64,000 bases of DNA from Saccharibacillus sacchari DSM 19268 (GCF_000585395.1 NZ_KK073875.1:4326524-4390523), one strand, 5' to 3'. Shown: positions 18,272 through 27,625, numbered from the stretch's first letter. Numbers and translations: made by a program. Notes: a model not told the origin generated them from the sequence alone.

Positions 18272-19587
18272 TCTAGATTCGCCTCCTTGCCGGTTTCCGC
18301 TTCTGCGATTGCTTTTATTCGAACAACCTCAGCCAGCAAAGCTTCGCGCTCATTCGGAATATGTCCAAGCGCAACTTCTTCAAGCAGGCTACGAATCAGC
18401 AATCCCAGCCAAGGCCCGGGTTTACGATCCAAATGCGCGACGACATCATGACCGCCAAGCGCGAGCTCCCGCACCGATTCCGCAGGAATCTTTTTCAGCC
18501 ACAGCGTTTCTCGTTCTAATGAAAGTGGGCCGTCATCGGCGATCGAGCAGCGGTAAGATATCCAATTCCCGACCGAGGCGCGGCCGAAATCGAGTACGCA
18601 GCGGACAAAAATGAGCTTCGCGTGCTGCTCCCCCTTTTGCCTTGCTTCACCCATACGCTCATCGATTCGCAGCAGTGCCGAAACCGACTTCGCGAAACTG
18701 CCGGAAAAGGTCCAGCTTTTGAGTACCTGCTCCGCTTCTTCGCCGGGAATGCCTAGACCGTCAAGCAGGGCAGCCCAGCGAAGTTCTTCCGGCTTCTCCG
18801 GCAATGCGTCCAACGTTTCAACCTTTACGGCTTCCAACATCTCCGGCGTTAGACGGATTTTGGCGCGCGCCAGCAGTCCGCTGCCCGTCAATAAACGAAC
18901 ACCGTCTGCCGGACGCGGTCCCGAAACCATTTTTTCCAACTCCGCACGGATCCGCTCTGCCGCGATATGCGCCATATTGTCTCGCAATTCGAGCAGCGCT
19001 TCCCACGTCTTGGGTTCCATGTCAAAACCAAAAACCGACGCGAACCGAACACCGCGAAGCATTCGCAGCGCGTCTTCGCGAAACCGCTCTCGGGCTTCGC
19101 CCACGCAACGAATGACGCCTTGCTCCAAGTCTGCTCGCCCATTGTAAGAATCGATAAACGATCCGTCCAGGAGACGGGCAATCGCATTCATCGTAAAATC
19201 GCGACGCCTAAGATCCTCATCCAGTGATCGAACGAAAGTGACTTCCTCCGGTCGACGAAAATCCTTATACTCGGTTTCCGTCCGAAAAGTCGTGACTTCG
19301 AACGGAATCTTCTCCATCACCACGGTCATCGTGCCATGCTCGATCCCGGTAGGGACAGTGCGCGCAAACAGCTCGGCAACCTCTTCCGGCCGTGCCGACG
19401 TCGCGATATCCATATCGTTAACCGGACGCCCGATCAGCTCGTCGCGAACGCATCCGCCTACCCAGCAGGCCGTATGGCCCGCTTGTTCGAGCGTACGCAG
19501 GATTTCTGCACTAAGCCGCACCTGCTGCGGATCTGCATGCTTCCACTGCGTCACATCGTTCAACTCCGTTTCTTTCTGAATCTGCAT
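18268..19587 (-). CDS. cca: CCA tRNA nucleotidyltransferase
   Basis: A 439-residue class II CCA-adding enzyme that adds or repairs the 3' CCA of tRNA. The head domain shows CWVGGCVRDELIGRPVNDMD with the DxD metal site, then FTMNAIA and the RFREDALRMLRGVRFA neck motif. The C-terminal body is helical. It is slightly longer than B. subtilis Cca. It sits in the bshA-cca-birA row and overlaps birA by 4 bp. The start at 19587 could be trimmed a few codons; no strong ribosome site discriminates. Confidence 0.95.
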   Translation of the reverse strand: MQIQKETELNDVTQWKHADPQQVRLSAEILRTLEQAGHTACWVGGCVRDELIGRPVNDMDIATSARPEEVAELFARTVPTGIEHGTMTVVMEKIPFEVTTFRTETEYKDFRRPEEVTFVRSLDEDLRRRDFTMNAIARLLDGSFIDSYNGRADLEQGVIRCVGEARERFREDALRMLRGVRFASVFGFDMEPKTWEALLELRDNMAHIAAERIRAELEKMVSGPRPADGVRLLTGSGLLARAKIRLTPEMLEAVKVETLDALPEKPEELRWAALLDGLGIPGEEAEQVLKSWTFSGSFAKSVSALLRIDERMGEARQKGEQHAKLIFVRCVLDFGRASVGNWISYRCSIADDGPLSLERETLWLKKIPAESVRELALGGHDVVAHLDRKPGPWLGLLIRSLLEEVALGHIPNEREALLAEVVRIKAIAEAETGKEANLE

Positions 19588-19602
19588 CGTCGCGACTGAA
19601 GT

Positions 19603-20733
19603 TCAACGCTCCAACACGCGATAATAAATGTCTTCATATTCCTGCATGATCTTCTGGTCGCAAAATTGCGTGTGCGCGCGTTCCAGGCAAGCTTCGCGCA
19701 TCTCCGCTTTTTTCGCGGGATCACGCAGCAACGACGTCGCATAAGCCGCCATCGCTTCCGTGTCCCCAATCGGAGCCAGATATCCCGTCACGCCGTGCTG
19801 AACCAGCTCGGGAATCCCTCCGGCTTCCGAACCGACCGTCGGCACGCCGCAGGCCATCGCTTCCAAGGCTACGAGACCAAAGCTTTCCTTCTCAGAAGGC
19901 AGCAGCAAAATATCCGCAAGCGAAATCACCTGGGCGATCTCATCCTGCTTGCCGAGAAAATGAACCCGTTCTTCCAGCCCGAGTTCCCGGATTTTGCTCT
20001 GTACTTTGGGCATATCGGGTCCCTCGCCCACCAGCAGCAGCTTCGCCGGCATCTCGGCATTAACCCGGTTGAAGATATCGATGACGTCCGGTACTCGTTT
20101 CACGGGACGAAAATTCGAGATATGCATCAGGATCTTCTCGTCCGTCGTCGCAAACTCTGTGCGCAGCGTCGATACTTCGCGCGGATAATAGACTCTTTTA
20201 TCGATAAAGTTATACGTCAGGTCGATGTCCCGCGTAATATCCAGCGCTTGGCGCGTTTGTCCGATCAGATCCGCCGACACTGCCGTCACCGCGTCGCTTC
20301 GATTGATCGCAAGAGCGATCAGGTCTTTAAGCGTCTCGTCCTGACCGAGCACCGTAATATCGGTTCCGTGCAGCGTCGTGACGATTTTCAGATCATCCCC
20401 GACCATTTGTTTCGCCAAATAAGCGCAGACCGCATGCGGCACCGCGTAATGGACATGCAGGATGTCGAGCTTTTCCCTTTTGACCACTTGCGCCATTTTG
20501 GATGCCAGCGACAAGTCGTAAGGCGGATAACGGAACACGTAATAATCGCTGACTTCGACTTCGTGGTAATGAATATTTTTATGAAAAGCACCCAGCCGGA
20601 ACGGAATGCTATGCGTGATAAAATGGACCTCATGTCCTTTTTCCGCCAGCAGTTTGCCCAGTTCCGTTGCTACTACGCCCGATCCGCCGAGCGAAGGATA
20701 GCAAGTGATGCCGATTTTGAGTACGTCTTTCAT
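19603..20733 (-). CDS. bshA: N-acetyl-alpha-D-glucosaminyl L-malate synthase
   Basis: A 376-residue GT4 glycosyltransferase that joins GlcNAc from UDP-GlcNAc to L-malate, the first step of bacillithiol. N-terminal GGSGVVATELGKLLA, central FRPVKRVPDVIDIF and the E-x7-E type motif in PSEKESFGLVALEAMACGVP are typical. It is followed 27 bp upstream by bshB1, so two of the bacillithiol genes sit side by side, as in Bacillus. Cytoplasmic. Confidence 0.96.
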   Translation of the reverse strand: MKDVLKIGITCYPSLGGSGVVATELGKLLAEKGHEVHFITHSIPFRLGAFHKNIHYHEVEVSDYYVFRYPPYDLSLASKMAQVVKREKLDILHVHYAVPHAVCAYLAKQMVGDDLKIVTTLHGTDITVLGQDETLKDLIALAINRSDAVTAVSADLIGQTRQALDITRDIDLTYNFIDKRVYYPREVSTLRTEFATTDEKILMHISNFRPVKRVPDVIDIFNRVNAEMPAKLLLVGEGPDMPKVQSKIRELGLEERVHFLGKQDEIAQVISLADILLLPSEKESFGLVALEAMACGVPTVGSEAGGIPELVQHGVTGYLAPIGDTEAMAAYATSLLRDPAKKAEMREACLERAHTQFCDQKIMQEYEDIYYRVLER

Positions 20734-20760
20734 GAAGGCCGGAACCCCTTTCTCGCCGCT

Positions 20761-21459
20761 TTAAAAAAGATGAACCTTATGCGGCAGTCGGGATGCGAAG
20801 CCCTCTGCATAGCCGATGCCGCATTTTTGACCCAGCAGCGAATCGCGTGCTTGAACCCGCTGCACATATTGAGCGGTCAGCGGGGTAGCCACGGTATCCG
20901 AACCTTGTGTTGGCCCTGTGAACTGCGACGCATAACAGCGTAACGAAGCTTCTTTTTCGGCATAAAAATCGGTCACGTCAACCGTAAGGTCGGCACGTCC
21001 GAGATCATTGATAAAATAAAAATACGTCTGGCTGACCGTCACCGGAGGCATCTCGGGCATGTAGCGTCGCAGCTTGGCGTTGAATACTGCTTCTTCGACC
21101 AATCCGCTGCACGCGATATGATCGGGATGCCGGTCTTCCCAGTACGGAGCAAACACGATACGCGGCGCCCATTTGCGAATTTCGGCGACGATTCGCCGAA
21201 TATGCTCTTCCGTGCGAAATAGTCCGCGATCCGGCAAACCAAGATTGCTGCGCATGGAGAGGCCGAGCACGGCGGAGGCCGACTCGGCTTCTTGTTTGCG
21301 CAGCTCTACAGTGCCGTTGGAAGACATCTCCGCGCACGTAAGGTCGCAGATGCCGACACGGTAGCCCGCGCGCGTATGCTTGACGATCGTGCCGGCCATG
21401 CCGATCTCGGCATCGTCGGCATGAGCGCCGAAAACGAGAATGTCGAGCGGCTCAGTCAT
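20761..21459 (-). CDS. bshB1: Bacillithiol biosynthesis deacetylase BshB1
   Basis: A 232-residue LmbE/PIG-L zinc deacetylase that removes the acetyl group from GlcNAc-malate in bacillithiol synthesis. The metal motif [10 protein letters not shown] is at residues 11-20 and the second ligand region [13 protein letters not shown] near residue 110. Length matches BshB1. Its start overlaps the mgsA stop by 8 bp and bshA follows directly. Confidence 0.96.
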   Translation of the reverse strand: MTEPLDILVFGAHADDAEIGMAGTIVKHTRAGYRVGICDLTCAEMSSNGTVELRKQEAESASAVLGLSMRSNLGLPDRGLFRTEEHIRRIVAEIRKWAPRIVFAPYWEDRHPDHIACSGLVEEAVFNAKLRRYMPEMPPVTVSQTYFYFINDLGRADLTVDVTDFYAEKEASLRCYASQFTGPTQGSDTVATPLTAQYVQRVQARDSLLGQKCGIGYAEGFASRLPHKVHLF

Positions 21460-21877
21460 TGCTCTCGATTCCCGGCTTGTACTTATGTACCAGCTCCCGC
21501 CAACCGAAATCGCCGCGCATCAATGCTTTGACGAGAATTTCGGCAGTCGCCACATTCGTGGCTACCGGGATTCCCTGGACATCGCAAATCCGAAGCAAGG
21601 CCGTAATATCCGGCTCGTGCGGCTGGGCCATCAACGGATCACGCAAGAAAATAATCAGATCCAGTTCATTCTCCGCCACAAGCGCCCCGATTTGTTGGTC
21701 GCCGCCAAGCGGTCCGGACATGAAACGATGAATACGAAGCGAGGTAGCTTCCATGATTCGCTGCCCCGTTGTTCCCGTGGAATACAGCTGACAGTCTACG
21801 AAAGCTTGCTCATAAGCGGTAACGAAATTGACCATTTCGTCTTTTTTGCGATCGTGCGCGATAAATGCGATCTTCAT
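21452..21877 (-). CDS. mgsA: Methylglyoxal synthase
   Basis: A 141-residue MgsA, turning dihydroxyacetone phosphate into methylglyoxal as a glycolytic bypass. The N-terminal [14 protein letters not shown], the phosphate-binding STGTTG and the catalytic-loop [12 protein letters not shown] are all present. It lies between dapB and bshB1 as in Bacillus. Placing methylglyoxal formation beside bacillithiol genes makes sense since bacillithiol detoxifies methylglyoxal. Confidence 0.97.
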   Translation of the reverse strand: MKIAFIAHDRKKDEMVNFVTAYEQAFVDCQLYSTGTTGQRIMEATSLRIHRFMSGPLGGDQQIGALVAENELDLIIFLRDPLMAQPHEPDITALLRICDVQGIPVATNVATAEILVKALMRGDFGWRELVHKYKPGIESND

Positions 21878-21912
21878 CGAGTTCCCTCTTTCCGACTATG
21901 TTAATAAAAAAA

Positions 21913-22713
21913 CTACATCAAATGCTCGAAACCGTATACCATTCCCGTATAGTCCATCACCTTTTTGATTCCGATATTGACGCCCGGCATATAGCCGGCC
22001 CGCTCATACGAATCATGACGGATTTTCAGGCTTTGGCCATATCCGCCGAATACGACTTCCTGCTGCGCAAATACGCCCGGCAAACGCAAGCTATGAATAC
22101 GGAACCCGTTATACTCTCCGCCTCGCGCTCCCGGCAAAATCTCTTCCTCATTCGGATTGCCTTGCTTGATTTTTTCGCGTCCTTGGGCAATCAGCTCGGC
22201 TGTTTTGATCGCGGTACCGGAAGGTGCATCCAGCTTCTGATCGCCGTGCGTTTCGATAATTTCGACGTGCGGCAGATATTCGGCGGCTTTCGCGGCAAAT
22301 TGCATCATCAAAATCGCGCCGATCGAGAAGTTCGGAGCAATCAATCCCCCGATGTTCGCTTCTCGGCAAAGACCGTCCAACTCTTCAATTTGCTGCGGAG
22401 TAAAACCTGTCGCGCCTACAACCGGACGAACGCCATGCCGAATCGCCGTGACTGTATTCGCATAGACAACGGACGGAACCGTAAAGTCTACCAATACATC
22501 CGCTTTATTTTCCGACAACGCCAGATCCAGGTCCGAGACAGCAATAATGCCGCAAGGCTTCAACCCTGCAAGTTCGCCCGCATCCTGACCTGCACCTGAA
22601 CGGTCGACGGCCGCAACCAATTCAAGCGACGCGTCCTCCAGTACCATTTTGACAACTTCGCGCCCCATGCGCCCGCTGGCTCCGGTAACGGCTACTTTGA
22701 TTTTCTCGCTCAT
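21913..22713 (-). CDS. dapB: 4-hydroxy-tetrahydrodipicolinate reductase
   Basis: A 266-residue DapB for diaminopimelate and lysine synthesis. The NAD(P) site GASGRMGREV is near the N-terminus, and KLDAPSGTA marks the substrate loop. The usual double histidine before it (HHxxK) reads HGDQK here, so the second histidine is glycine; the catalytic first histidine remains. The ATG at 22713 has AGGAGGAACAACA upstream; an earlier in-frame ATG at 22758 lies inside the mazG gene and has no site. Four-base overlap with mazG. Confidence 0.94.
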   Translation of the reverse strand: MSEKIKVAVTGASGRMGREVVKMVLEDASLELVAAVDRSGAGQDAGELAGLKPCGIIAVSDLDLALSENKADVLVDFTVPSVVYANTVTAIRHGVRPVVGATGFTPQQIEELDGLCREANIGGLIAPNFSIGAILMMQFAAKAAEYLPHVEIIETHGDQKLDAPSGTAIKTAELIAQGREKIKQGNPNEEEILPGARGGEYNGFRIHSLRLPGVFAQQEVVFGGYGQSLKIRHDSYERAGYMPGVNIGIKKVMDYTGMVYGFEHLM

Positions 22714-23060
22714 TGTTGTTCCTCCTCCGCCTGCTGTTCCGTATCGATTCGCGTCCAACGGTCTTTGTCGCGCGTGTTGAATTTATGCATGACCCGATCA
22801 TGGGCCTCAGTCAAATCAATGTTGAGCGAATTGGCAAAACACAGCGTGATAAACAAAATATCGCCCAGTTCCAATTCGATCGAGTTGTCGTCTTCTCCAG
22901 CTTTTTTCGGTTTCTCTCCAAAGCTGTGGTTGACTTCCCGCGCAAGCTCGCCGACCTCTTCCGTCATTCGGGCGAGCATCGACAACGGACTAAAATACCC
23001 TTCCTTAAATTGCGAGATATAACGGTCGACCTCGCGCTGCATCTCGGCCAGGCTTTTTTC
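22710..23060 (-). CDS. ypjD: MazG-like nucleotide pyrophosphohydrolase
   Basis: A 116-residue all-alpha NTP pyrophosphohydrolase of the MazG/YpjD type. The metal-binding pattern EVGELAREV followed by ELGDILFITLCFAN is clear. It probably hydrolyses non-canonical nucleotides. The ATG at 23060 has AAGGAGG about 11 bases upstream; an upstream in-frame ATG adds residues that do not look conserved. First gene of the row leading to birA; B. subtilis has ypjD in the same place. Confidence 0.9.
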   Translation of the reverse strand, partial: EKSLAEMQREVDRYISQFKEGYFSPLSMLARMTEEVGELAREVNHSFGEKPKKAGEDDNSIELELGDILFITLCFANSLNIDLTEAHDRVMHKFNTRDKDRWTRIDTEQQAEEEQQ

Positions 23061-23160
23061 CATGCCGGTATTCGCCTCCTTCTGCAATGTAGCTATAATG
23101 GACTGCACTCTTCCCTATGTTATCGCAAAGGGATTTTGAAGACAATGGTTGATATGTAGC

Positions 23161-23808
23161 CTAAGACGTATATACGGATCTGGCTCCACGACCTCCGCCG
23201 CGAATGGCCAACCATCCGGCCAGCACGCTTGCGGCCGTCAACCCAAACGTAAAATTGCGAACCTGGTCGATGATCGCCAAATGCTGCAACGATAAATAGG
23301 GAAAAATGCCGTATGTATAATCGACCGTGTCATTAGTGAACGTCCAAATCGCAGCGGGAATCAGCCATAACGTCCCCAAACTGAAGAAACGAACGTACAA
23401 CAGAGCTTCTATGGCCATAATGCCGTGCGAAGCGATCAGCATCCAACTGAGCGGTTCAATCGGGTTGCCCAACGCGGCATCCCAGAAAATAATAGAGATC
23501 GCCCAAACTCCGTATTTAACGGACGTGACAATCGCCAACGCTTCAATCAAACGAACCGCTCCGCGCATCAAACGGGAAGCCGGAGGGAATAACAGTCCAA
23601 GAAGCGCCAGCGTAAAGAATAAACTTCCGGTCGGACTGTCCGGTACAAATACAATTTGCCAAGCCGGCTGAGTGCTCCAAACACTGGTCAGTTGCCCCCA
23701 GTACCAATAATAACCATAAACCGTACCTACCAAATTGCTAATGAAAAGCAACCAGAGAATCCGGCGATCGGTCAAAAGAGCGCGGCTCCATAACCACGAT
23801 AACGACAT
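23161..23808 (-). CDS. ypjA: YpjA-like DUF1405 integral membrane protein
   Basis: A 215-residue protein with about six hydrophobic segments rich in W and Y, matching the DUF1405/YpjA family. Its function is unknown. The assignment also rests on place: in Bacillus ypjA lies between qcrABC and ypjD-dapB. Here mazG-dapB lies 100 bp downstream but no qcrABC is found upstream. Confidence 0.8.
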   Translation of the reverse strand: MSLSWLWSRALLTDRRILWLLFISNLVGTVYGYYWYWGQLTSVWSTQPAWQIVFVPDSPTGSLFFTLALLGLLFPPASRLMRGAVRLIEALAIVTSVKYGVWAISIIFWDAALGNPIEPLSWMLIASHGIMAIEALLYVRFFSLGTLWLIPAAIWTFTNDTVDYTYGIFPYLSLQHLAIIDQVRNFTFGLTAASVLAGWLAIRGGGRGARSVYTS

Positions 23809-23865
23809 GTTGTTCCTCCCGAATCAAATTAAAGACGCACCCGGTATCCTTTACCGGGCCTTTCC

Positions 23866-23909
23866 TTCATAAAAAGCCTGACCGCGTCGGCGGTCAGGCT
23901 TTTTATGAA
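23866..23909. terminator. Bidirectional intrinsic terminator
   Basis: A perfect long stem, AAAAAGCCTGACCGC / GCGGTCAGGCTTTTT with loop GTCG, sits between the IDEAL gene and ypjA. On the minus strand it ends the IDEAL gene. Confidence 0.92.
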
Positions 23910-23936
23910 CCCGTTTTTATTTTACAGTTCGCATCT

Positions 23937-24179
23937 TCAAGTTGGCAAGCGCGAGGATTCTATCGATACACTGTCGCGTTCAATCATTTTCAATTCGCTC
24001 GTTAAAGCCAAGAAGGCGAGTTCGTCTCCGCTGGCCAAAGCTGCGTCGATATCCTGCTGCAACATTTCACAGCGTCGTCTGCGCAATGACTCATCCCATA
24101 CCATCTCGGCGGCCAGACCCAACATCACTTCGTAAGCTGCTTTCATCTTGTCCAAAGGACGCACCTCCCGAGTTTTCAT
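23937..24179 (-). CDS. Small IDEAL-domain protein
   Basis: An 80-residue cytoplasmic protein with the IDEAL motif (QDIDAALASGDELAFLALTSEL) in its second half. In Bacillus the IDEAL domain is the C-terminal part of YpiB, encoded just upstream of the qcr genes; here only a short IDEAL-bearing protein remains in that slot. IDEAL motifs are known as binding segments, for example in ComK/Clp-related adaptors, but this one's role is unknown. Flanked on both sides by strong terminators, so it is a single-gene unit. Confidence 0.75.
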   Translation of the reverse strand: MKTREVRPLDKMKAAYEVMLGLAAEMVWDESLRRRRCEMLQQDIDAALASGDELAFLALTSELKMIERDSVSIESSRLPT

Positions 24180-24478
24180 ATCTTCACCGGCAATTGTTCA
24201 GCTCCGACGACTTCTGGTTGGAGGCGGTTCCCCCGCGCCCCTATTCATCATTTTGTTGTGAGCGCCCTCATTTTTTCGCAATTTCAAGAGACGGAAGAGA
24301 CAAAGAAGCTAACTCCTTTCTATGCATTTAACCCAAACTTCGATCCGTGCACCATAAAACGGAAAAATTCGGTAATTATATTTAACCCGTGCGCTTTCTT
24401 AAACTTCGTACAAAAAAAGCTTTTCTCCGGCCAAAATACGCTGGCCATCGAAAAGCTTTCTATTCCATTCGATCAAAA
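24180..24478. other. Gap between IDEAL gene and phosphatase gene
   Basis: About 300 AT-rich bases with the phosphatase terminator at 24412-24459. I see no gene; short frames lack ribosome sites. Confidence 0.5.
24412..24459 (-). terminator. Intrinsic terminator of the histidine phosphatase gene
   Basis: Two nested stems, AAAGCTTTTC / GAAAAGCTTT and GGCCA / TGGCC, are followed by seven T on the minus strand. Confidence 0.85.
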
Positions 24479-25084
24479 TCAGGAGTGATGAAGATTACCG
24501 GACTGCTCGACCGACAAATGCTTCGTGCAGTTATAAACTAACGATTCCCAAAGCCCGCCGTTTTTTTCAAGCACGGTGAGTGACAGATTACCGATGCGTT
24601 CAACCTGTCGATCTGCATAAAGCGTAGCATATAGCTGAGCCAGCAAGCCTCCGTGCGTCACGACGAGGATATTCTGATCGGGGTATTTCACTTCAAGATC
24701 AGCCATGAACGCGAGTGCTCGCGCGCCAAGCTCTTGAAGCTGCTCCTGACCGTTATCTTGGGTGCTCCAATCTTCTCCGTACTGCTCGATCAGCTCGGAA
24801 ATTCGCATGCCTTCCAGAGGTCCGAATCCGCGTTCCGTTAAACGAACATCGGCTTCCAATACCGGCAGGCGCAATCGGGCCGCAATAATTCCAGCCGTTT
24901 CCTGCGCTCGCAGCAATCCGCTGGAAATCGCAAAATCCCACGCGTAAGACTCTTCCGTCAACCGCTCCGCTAATCGCGCCGCTTGAGCACGGCCCTCGTC
25001 ATTAAGCGGAATATCGCTTTGTCCCTGAATTCGACCCGCTGCATTCCAGTCGGTCAGTCCGTGTCTAATCAAGCCGATACGCAT
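24479..25084 (-). CDS. Histidine phosphatase family protein (phosphoglycerate mutase-like)
   Basis: A 201-residue enzyme of the histidine phosphatase superfamily. The catalytic RHG is in LIRHGLTDWN at the N-terminus, and the second histidine lies in VVTHGGLLAQLYA near residue 150. Members include cofactor-dependent mutases, GpmB and CobC-type phosphatases; the substrate cannot be told. The ATG at 25084 follows TTGGAG; upstream in-frame codons overlap the neighbouring gene. It ends the ECF sigma-membrane protein-phosphatase row. Confidence 0.85.
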   Translation of the reverse strand: MRIGLIRHGLTDWNAAGRIQGQSDIPLNDEGRAQAARLAERLTEESYAWDFAISSGLLRAQETAGIIAARLRLPVLEADVRLTERGFGPLEGMRISELIEQYGEDWSTQDNGQEQLQELGARALAFMADLEVKYPDQNILVVTHGGLLAQLYATLYADRQVERIGNLSLTVLEKNGGLWESLVYNCTKHLSVEQSGNLHHS

Positions 25085-25121
25085 GAACGTCGCTCCAATC
25101 TTTGGTAAAAAGTAAATCGCT

Positions 25122-25739
25122 TTATTTTCGCATTGCAGCAATTCGGGTTAGCGATAACAGCGCGAGACCCATGCCTGTCAGTGACAGGAACATCCAATAT
25201 TGGGGATGCGTCGGTCCGATTTGAGCGACCAGAGGCTCAATAATGCCGCGTCCCGACATTTGTTCGTCCGATTCGGTATCTGTAGATTCAGAAATACCGG
25301 CCTGCACAGTCAAAGGCTGAACAATCACTCCTGCCGGCACCTCTTGTGCTGCGCTGCGTTCGCGATCAGGCACGCCCCAACCTGCAAGGTAAATAAAACT
25401 GACAAGAAACACAGCCAGCAGCGCGGCAATCCATACGGCTGCACGGCTGCGGAATCGGTGCTGCGAAGCGTAAGTCTTGGCTTCTCCTGGAAGCAACCAA
25501 GGAGATTCCTCATAAATCCGATCCATGACGCCGCGGTTCATCCGTTCGGCATCCATCTCGGGCAAATCAAGAGAGGCTTCTTGCAGCAACTCGTCCAGAT
25601 CAGGGAAATCATCCAGATCAAACGTCTCGCTGTGCCGATCTTCCGGCCGAAGCGGTCCGCCCTTTTTCTCGTCCGGGCGCTGCTCATGCGGATTCCAGCG
25701 CATGCCCGCCCGGTGTCCGCCATCCTCTCTACCCTTCAT
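25122..25739 (-). CDS. Membrane protein paired with ECF sigma factor, probable anti-sigma
   Basis: A 205-residue protein with a charged N-terminal cytoplasmic half (about 1-95), two membrane helices (near 100-118 and 182-197) and a polar outer loop between them. No zinc-type anti-sigma HxxxCxxC motif is visible. Its start overlaps the sigma factor stop by 11 bp, the usual layout for sigma/anti-sigma pairs, so it is probably the cognate anti-sigma; I do not recognise the family. The N-terminal part has an acidic DLDDFPDLDELLQE helix that could bind sigma. Confidence 0.65.
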   Translation of the reverse strand: MKGREDGGHRAGMRWNPHEQRPDEKKGGPLRPEDRHSETFDLDDFPDLDELLQEASLDLPEMDAERMNRGVMDRIYEESPWLLPGEAKTYASQHRFRSRAAVWIAALLAVFLVSFIYLAGWGVPDRERSAAQEVPAGVIVQPLTVQAGISESTDTESDEQMSGRGIIEPLVAQIGPTHPQYWMFLSLTGMGLALLSLTRIAAMRK

Positions 25740-26334
25740 TCGGTCTCATCCCCTTGTAGATCTCCTCATCGTACACCGGGCCGTAATAATAGGGTTCCAA
25801 CTGATTTTTGATACTGAGCCTTGCGCGGAACAACAAGGATTTGACGGAGCTGATGCTTTGCCCCAAAATACGCGCGATCTCCTGATAATCCATTTGATCG
25901 TATTCGCGTAAAATCAACGCAGCTCGTTGTTTCTCCGGCAAATTGTCAATCGCCGAGCGAACCATGCCGACCTGCTCGTTGCGAAGCAGCGCCTGTTCGG
26001 GTGCCGCATCCGTCGACGAATCGGTCACCAGCTCGCCGTCCTCAAGCGGGACATTGGTCGCCCGGTGTCTGCGAAGCTCGCTGAGCGCCGTATTTCTTGC
26101 AATCGTGTATAACCAGGTGGAAAAAGACGCCTCGACCTCGCGAAACGATTGGAGGCTTTTGAATGCTTTATAAAAAGTCTCGGAACTCACGTCTTCGGCA
26201 AGATGGCCAAGGCCCGCGCTCTTCAACATATAGTAGGTAAATGCCAGGATTTTGCGCTGATAGCGCCGCATGAGAACCGAGTAAAGTTCGACATTCCCTG
26301 CTTTAATTTCCCGAATCAACTCGGAATCTTCCAT
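25729..26334 (-). CDS. ECF-type RNA polymerase sigma factor
   Basis: A 201-residue sigma-70-family factor with only regions 2 and 4. Region 2 has AEDVSSETFYKAFKSLQSF and FSTWLYTIARN. Region 4 has LPEKQRAALILREYDQMDYQEIA and a helix-turn-helix GQSISSVKSLLFRARL. It should answer an envelope or surface signal through the adjacent membrane protein. A tail of about 20 residues rich in Y (PYYYGPVYDEE) follows region 4 and is unusual. I could not identify its own promoter motif upstream. Confidence 0.92.
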   Translation of the reverse strand: MEDSELIREIKAGNVELYSVLMRRYQRKILAFTYYMLKSAGLGHLAEDVSSETFYKAFKSLQSFREVEASFSTWLYTIARNTALSELRRHRATNVPLEDGELVTDSSTDAAPEQALLRNEQVGMVRSAIDNLPEKQRAALILREYDQMDYQEIARILGQSISSVKSLLFRARLSIKNQLEPYYYGPVYDEEIYKGMRPNEG

Positions 26335-26541
26335 CGAAAACGCGCCCCTCCCTCGCTCGCCGCAAAAAATCTACAGCCCATTTTATCATTGTAACTTATC
26401 CACGTCATAGTGCCCGTATTTTATAAAAAAACCGGGTCGTCGACTCATAGACGGACAAAGTCTCGATAAAGTTGCAGCGATTGGCGAAATTTTTCTTTTT
26501 ATTTTATATTCTTACCCGCTTTTCGCCCATGTATCGCCATT

Positions 26542-27162
26542 TTACAGCTTGGCTTTCCAAATATTCCGATCTTCCGCATCCAATACCGCTTCGACCTCGT
26601 CGCCGTCCAGAACCGCCACGCAGCCTTTCGGCAAAGCCAACACCTTCAGCAAGCCCGGGCGCAGATTGAATAATTGAAAAACATAATACAAACGCAGCTC
26701 GTCCTGCTCGACTTGCCCTTCGGCAGGTCCGAGATACCAACCGGAACGTCCGTCTTGCCGATGATCGGTTCGCTCCAGATAAACCCGCTCGGCATTGAGT
26801 GCTTTTTCCGATGCGATCAGCGTATCTTGGAACAAGCAAGCCTCTCCTGCCGTTCCGCTTTGTTTCAGTACATGATTCTGCGCCAACTGCACCGATAACG
26901 TCGCGGACAAATCATCGGTCGTGCGCGAAAACGGATCCGTCGCATAATCGGGAGCGAGAATTTGCACTTGATCTTCACCCGTCTCATGGACGAACAAAAT
27001 GCTCCAACCGACCTGAATCTTCATTCCGTCTTCAAGAAACCCGGCATCCGCCTCGGTAGTCTCGAATAAATTCAACAGAAAATCGCCTTGCAGCTCCAAG
27101 CTTTCTTCACACTTTAAAGAGAACGTGCGAGAACCGATTTCTTTGGTCTTCGTGATCAGCAT
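26542..27162 (-). CDS. Hypothetical protein, possibly DUF2185/Imm33-like
   Basis: A 206-residue cytoplasmic protein. The second half (about 105-205), with ERTDHRQDGRSGWYLG and a late LALPKGCVAVLDGDEVE, resembles the DUF2185/Imm33-type immunity fold pattern (SGW, then LPxG). The first half I do not recognise. It stands at the end of a row of small hypothetical genes on the same strand. If the resemblance holds, it would neutralise a toxin of a polymorphic system, but no toxin gene is seen here. Confidence 0.55.
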   Translation of the reverse strand: MLITKTKEIGSRTFSLKCEESLELQGDFLLNLFETTEADAGFLEDGMKIQVGWSILFVHETGEDQVQILAPDYATDPFSRTTDDLSATLSVQLAQNHVLKQSGTAGEACLFQDTLIASEKALNAERVYLERTDHRQDGRSGWYLGPAEGQVEQDELRLYYVFQLFNLRPGLLKVLALPKGCVAVLDGDEVEAVLDAEDRNIWKAKL

Positions 27163-27181
27163 GATTCAGACGTCCCCCGGT

Positions 27182-27625
27182 TCAGTATGACTTTTGCTTA
27201 CGAATACGTTCCTGCTCGCTCAAATACTCCTTATATCCCCAAAACGCTTCTTCGCGCCCGCCGCCTTCCAGCAATGTCGCGACCGCATACGACAATAATT
27301 CGACCCACTCGGCCATTTGTTGCAGTTCTTCATCGGTGATCAGCTCGTTGCTGCGCAGCATGCCGTTCGGCTCGATTGCCCATGCCCTCGCATACTGGCA
27401 AAGACTCCAAAAACACGACACGATCGTGCGATCGAGATTTTCTTTTTCCAACTCATCGCTCAGTACGTCCAGAATCTCCATCAGCTCATGAAAATTCGCT
27501 TCAATCAGCTTACCTCTATAAGGACGCAACATGCCGAGAAAACCTTGTTCCTCTTTTTCGTGTTCCAGATCGTCATGTACGAAAGCATGCATCTTCAACC
27601 GTTCAACGGCTTGTTCCTTATTCAA
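27182..27625 (-). CDS. Hypothetical helical protein, immunity-like
   Basis: A 147-residue protein, mostly alpha-helical, with no membrane segment. Conserved-looking parts are FHELMEILDVLSDELEKE and AIEPNGMLRSNELI. I do not recognise the family. I place the start at the TTG at 27625, where GGAGG lies 7 bases upstream. It lies 19 bp before the DUF2185-like gene and is probably cotranscribed with it. The style resembles immunity proteins of polymorphic toxins, but this is inference. Confidence 0.6.
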   Translation of the reverse strand: MNKEQAVERLKMHAFVHDDLEHEKEEQGFLGMLRPYRGKLIEANFHELMEILDVLSDELEKENLDRTIVSCFWSLCQYARAWAIEPNGMLRSNELITDEELQQMAEWVELLSYAVATLLEGGGREEAFWGYKEYLSEQERIRKQKSY

